Part shown: in pieces, positions 5,203 through 5,776 of the stretch
Numbering within the stretch: the first letter of the stretch is position 1
How the letters are laid out: each line of letters begins with the position of its first letter
NCBI GenBank assembly: GCA_013813905.1
Contig: JACCQX010000141.1
Span: 1 to 5,776 of the forward strand
From: Chloroflexota bacterium
Lineage (GTDB): Bacteria; Chloroflexota; Limnocylindria; Limnocylindrales; CSP1-4
Reading direction: 5' to 3'
DNA: 5,776 bases
Made by a program: the position numbers and the translations under genes
Notes under the pieces: model-generated
What the model was told of the DNA's origin: nothing
Seen by the model: the letters and a program-made list of their open reading frames with translations, nothing else
The model's database searches: none

Positions 5203-5776
5203 AGACCATCGAGACCGTGCCCCCGCCTCGGACCGTCAGTCAGGCCGACACCGTGCCCCAGGCGGAGATCGTTCCCCAGGCGGACACCGTGCCCACATCG
5301 GCCGGCGACGATCGCGAGCTGATCATCCGGGACCTGCACGTGGTGCCCGTGGCGGATCGCGGCCACGAGATCCTGTCCGGCATCGACCTGACCGTCCGCA
5401 AGGGCCAGGTCCACGCCATCATGGGCCGCAACGGGTCGGGCAAGACGACGCTGGCCTACGCGCTGATGGGCCACCCGGCCTACGAGGTGACCAGGGGCGA
5501 GGTCCTCTGGAAGGGACTGGACGTGCTCAAGCTGTCGCCCGACAAGCGCGCCCGGTTGGGCCTCTTCCTGGCCTTCCAGTACCCCACGGCGATCCCCGGC
5601 CTGTCCGTGGCGAGCTTCCTGCGCACGGCGCTGAACGCCCGGCGCCGCGGCCTGGAAGGCGGCGACTCGGACATCGACCCCTCGGACATGACCCGTGGCG
5701 GCATCACCATGGGCGACTTCCGACGGCTGATGCGCGAGAAGATGGCGCTGCTCAAGCTGGAGGACTCGTTCGCCGC
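5199..5776 (+). CDS. sufC: SufC, Fe-S cluster assembly ATPase (partial, 3' end outside the window)
   Basis: SufC is the ABC-type ATPase of the SufBCD scaffold complex that builds iron-sulfur clusters in the cytosol. The 192 visible residues contain a normal SufC N-terminal half. It opens with LIIRDLHV (41-48) and then has the Walker A motif GRNGSGKTT at 76-84. Next are the Q-loop Gln127 in LAFQYPTAIPGLSV and FLRTALNARRRG, typical of SufC, followed by a MALLKLEDSF segment that leads to the missing ABC signature and Walker B. Ahead of the domain is an extension of about 40 residues built from five hexapeptide repeats; SufC normally starts only a few residues before LxIRDL. The start ATG overlaps the Rrf2 stop as ATGA. 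GTG 5289 (residue 31) is a possible shorter start. Further suf genes probably follow downstream. Confidence 0.95.
   Translation, partial: MKTIETVPPPRTVSQADTVPQAEIVPQADTVPTSAGDDRELIIRDLHVVPVADRGHEILSGIDLTVRKGQVHAIMGRNGSGKTTLAYALMGHPAYEVTRGEVLWKGLDVLKLSPDKRARLGLFLAFQYPTAIPGLSVASFLRTALNARRRGLEGGDSDIDPSDMTRGGITMGDFRRLMREKMALLKLEDSFA
5211..5300 (+). repeat. Five-copy 18-nt (hexapeptide) tandem repeat at the start of sufC
   Basis: Residues 5-34 divide without gaps into ETVPPP, RTVSQA, DTVPQA, EIVPQA and DTVPTS. The copies starting at 5247 and 5265 are the closest at DNA level, both ending CCCCAGGCG-like. The unit is in frame throughout, and third positions are about 87% G/C over the segment, as expected for translated DNA here. 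Confidence 0.8.

Noticed and set aside
5211..5300. The period-18 repeat as a CRISPR array or noncoding regulatory repeat
   Set aside because: The units are contiguous without spacers, stay in frame and carry the codon signature of translated DNA.

Overview
The window is GC-rich bacterial DNA, tightly packed and with strong G/C preference at third codon positions. Short leaders, several GTG starts, Pro/Ser-rich lipoproteins and an Rrf2-SufC junction fit a high-GC environmental bacterium. I lean towards an uncultured Chloroflexota- or Actinobacteriota-type lineage. That placement is an inference from protein flavour, not a measured result. I see no tRNA, rRNA, CRISPR array, insertion sequence or phage gene.

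Layout, left to right. (1) The last 37 codons of an unidentified gene run, after a 6-nt gap, into a PduO-type ATP:cob(I)alamin adenosyltransferase (+). (2) A short promoter-bearing gap leads to a seven-helix Bax inhibitor-1 family membrane protein (+), which ends in a likely hairpin terminator. (3) A beta-hydroxyacid dehydrogenase of the GarR/HIBADH/glyoxylate reductase type (+) overlaps a small exported carboxypeptidase-regulatory-like protein (+). (4) Converging on that gene is a minus-strand pair: a putative lipoprotein with a weak DUF3558-like look, then a SIMPL (DUF541) protein 4 nt downstream. (5) A 133-nt divergent intergenic region carries a textbook sigma-70-type promoter for the plus strand and a leaderless-looking -10 for the minus strand. 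(6) The plus strand then enters a SUF iron-sulfur assembly operon: an Rrf2-family regulator with three cysteines, overlapping by ATGA the SufC ATPase, which runs off the window end.

How the genes relate. The Rrf2-sufC pair is the clearest functional unit: a probable Fe-S-sensing repressor that controls its own operon, with a candidate operator dyad covering the -10 and start site. The other genes are ordinary housekeeping or accessory functions grouped in short transcription units.

I see no clearly novel system. The most unusual signal is at the suf locus: SufC starts with five tandem copies of a hexapeptide (consensus D/E-T-V-P-Q-A), and the regulator next to it has its own Pro-rich extension with a heptapeptide repeat. 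Both lie ahead of otherwise normal domains.
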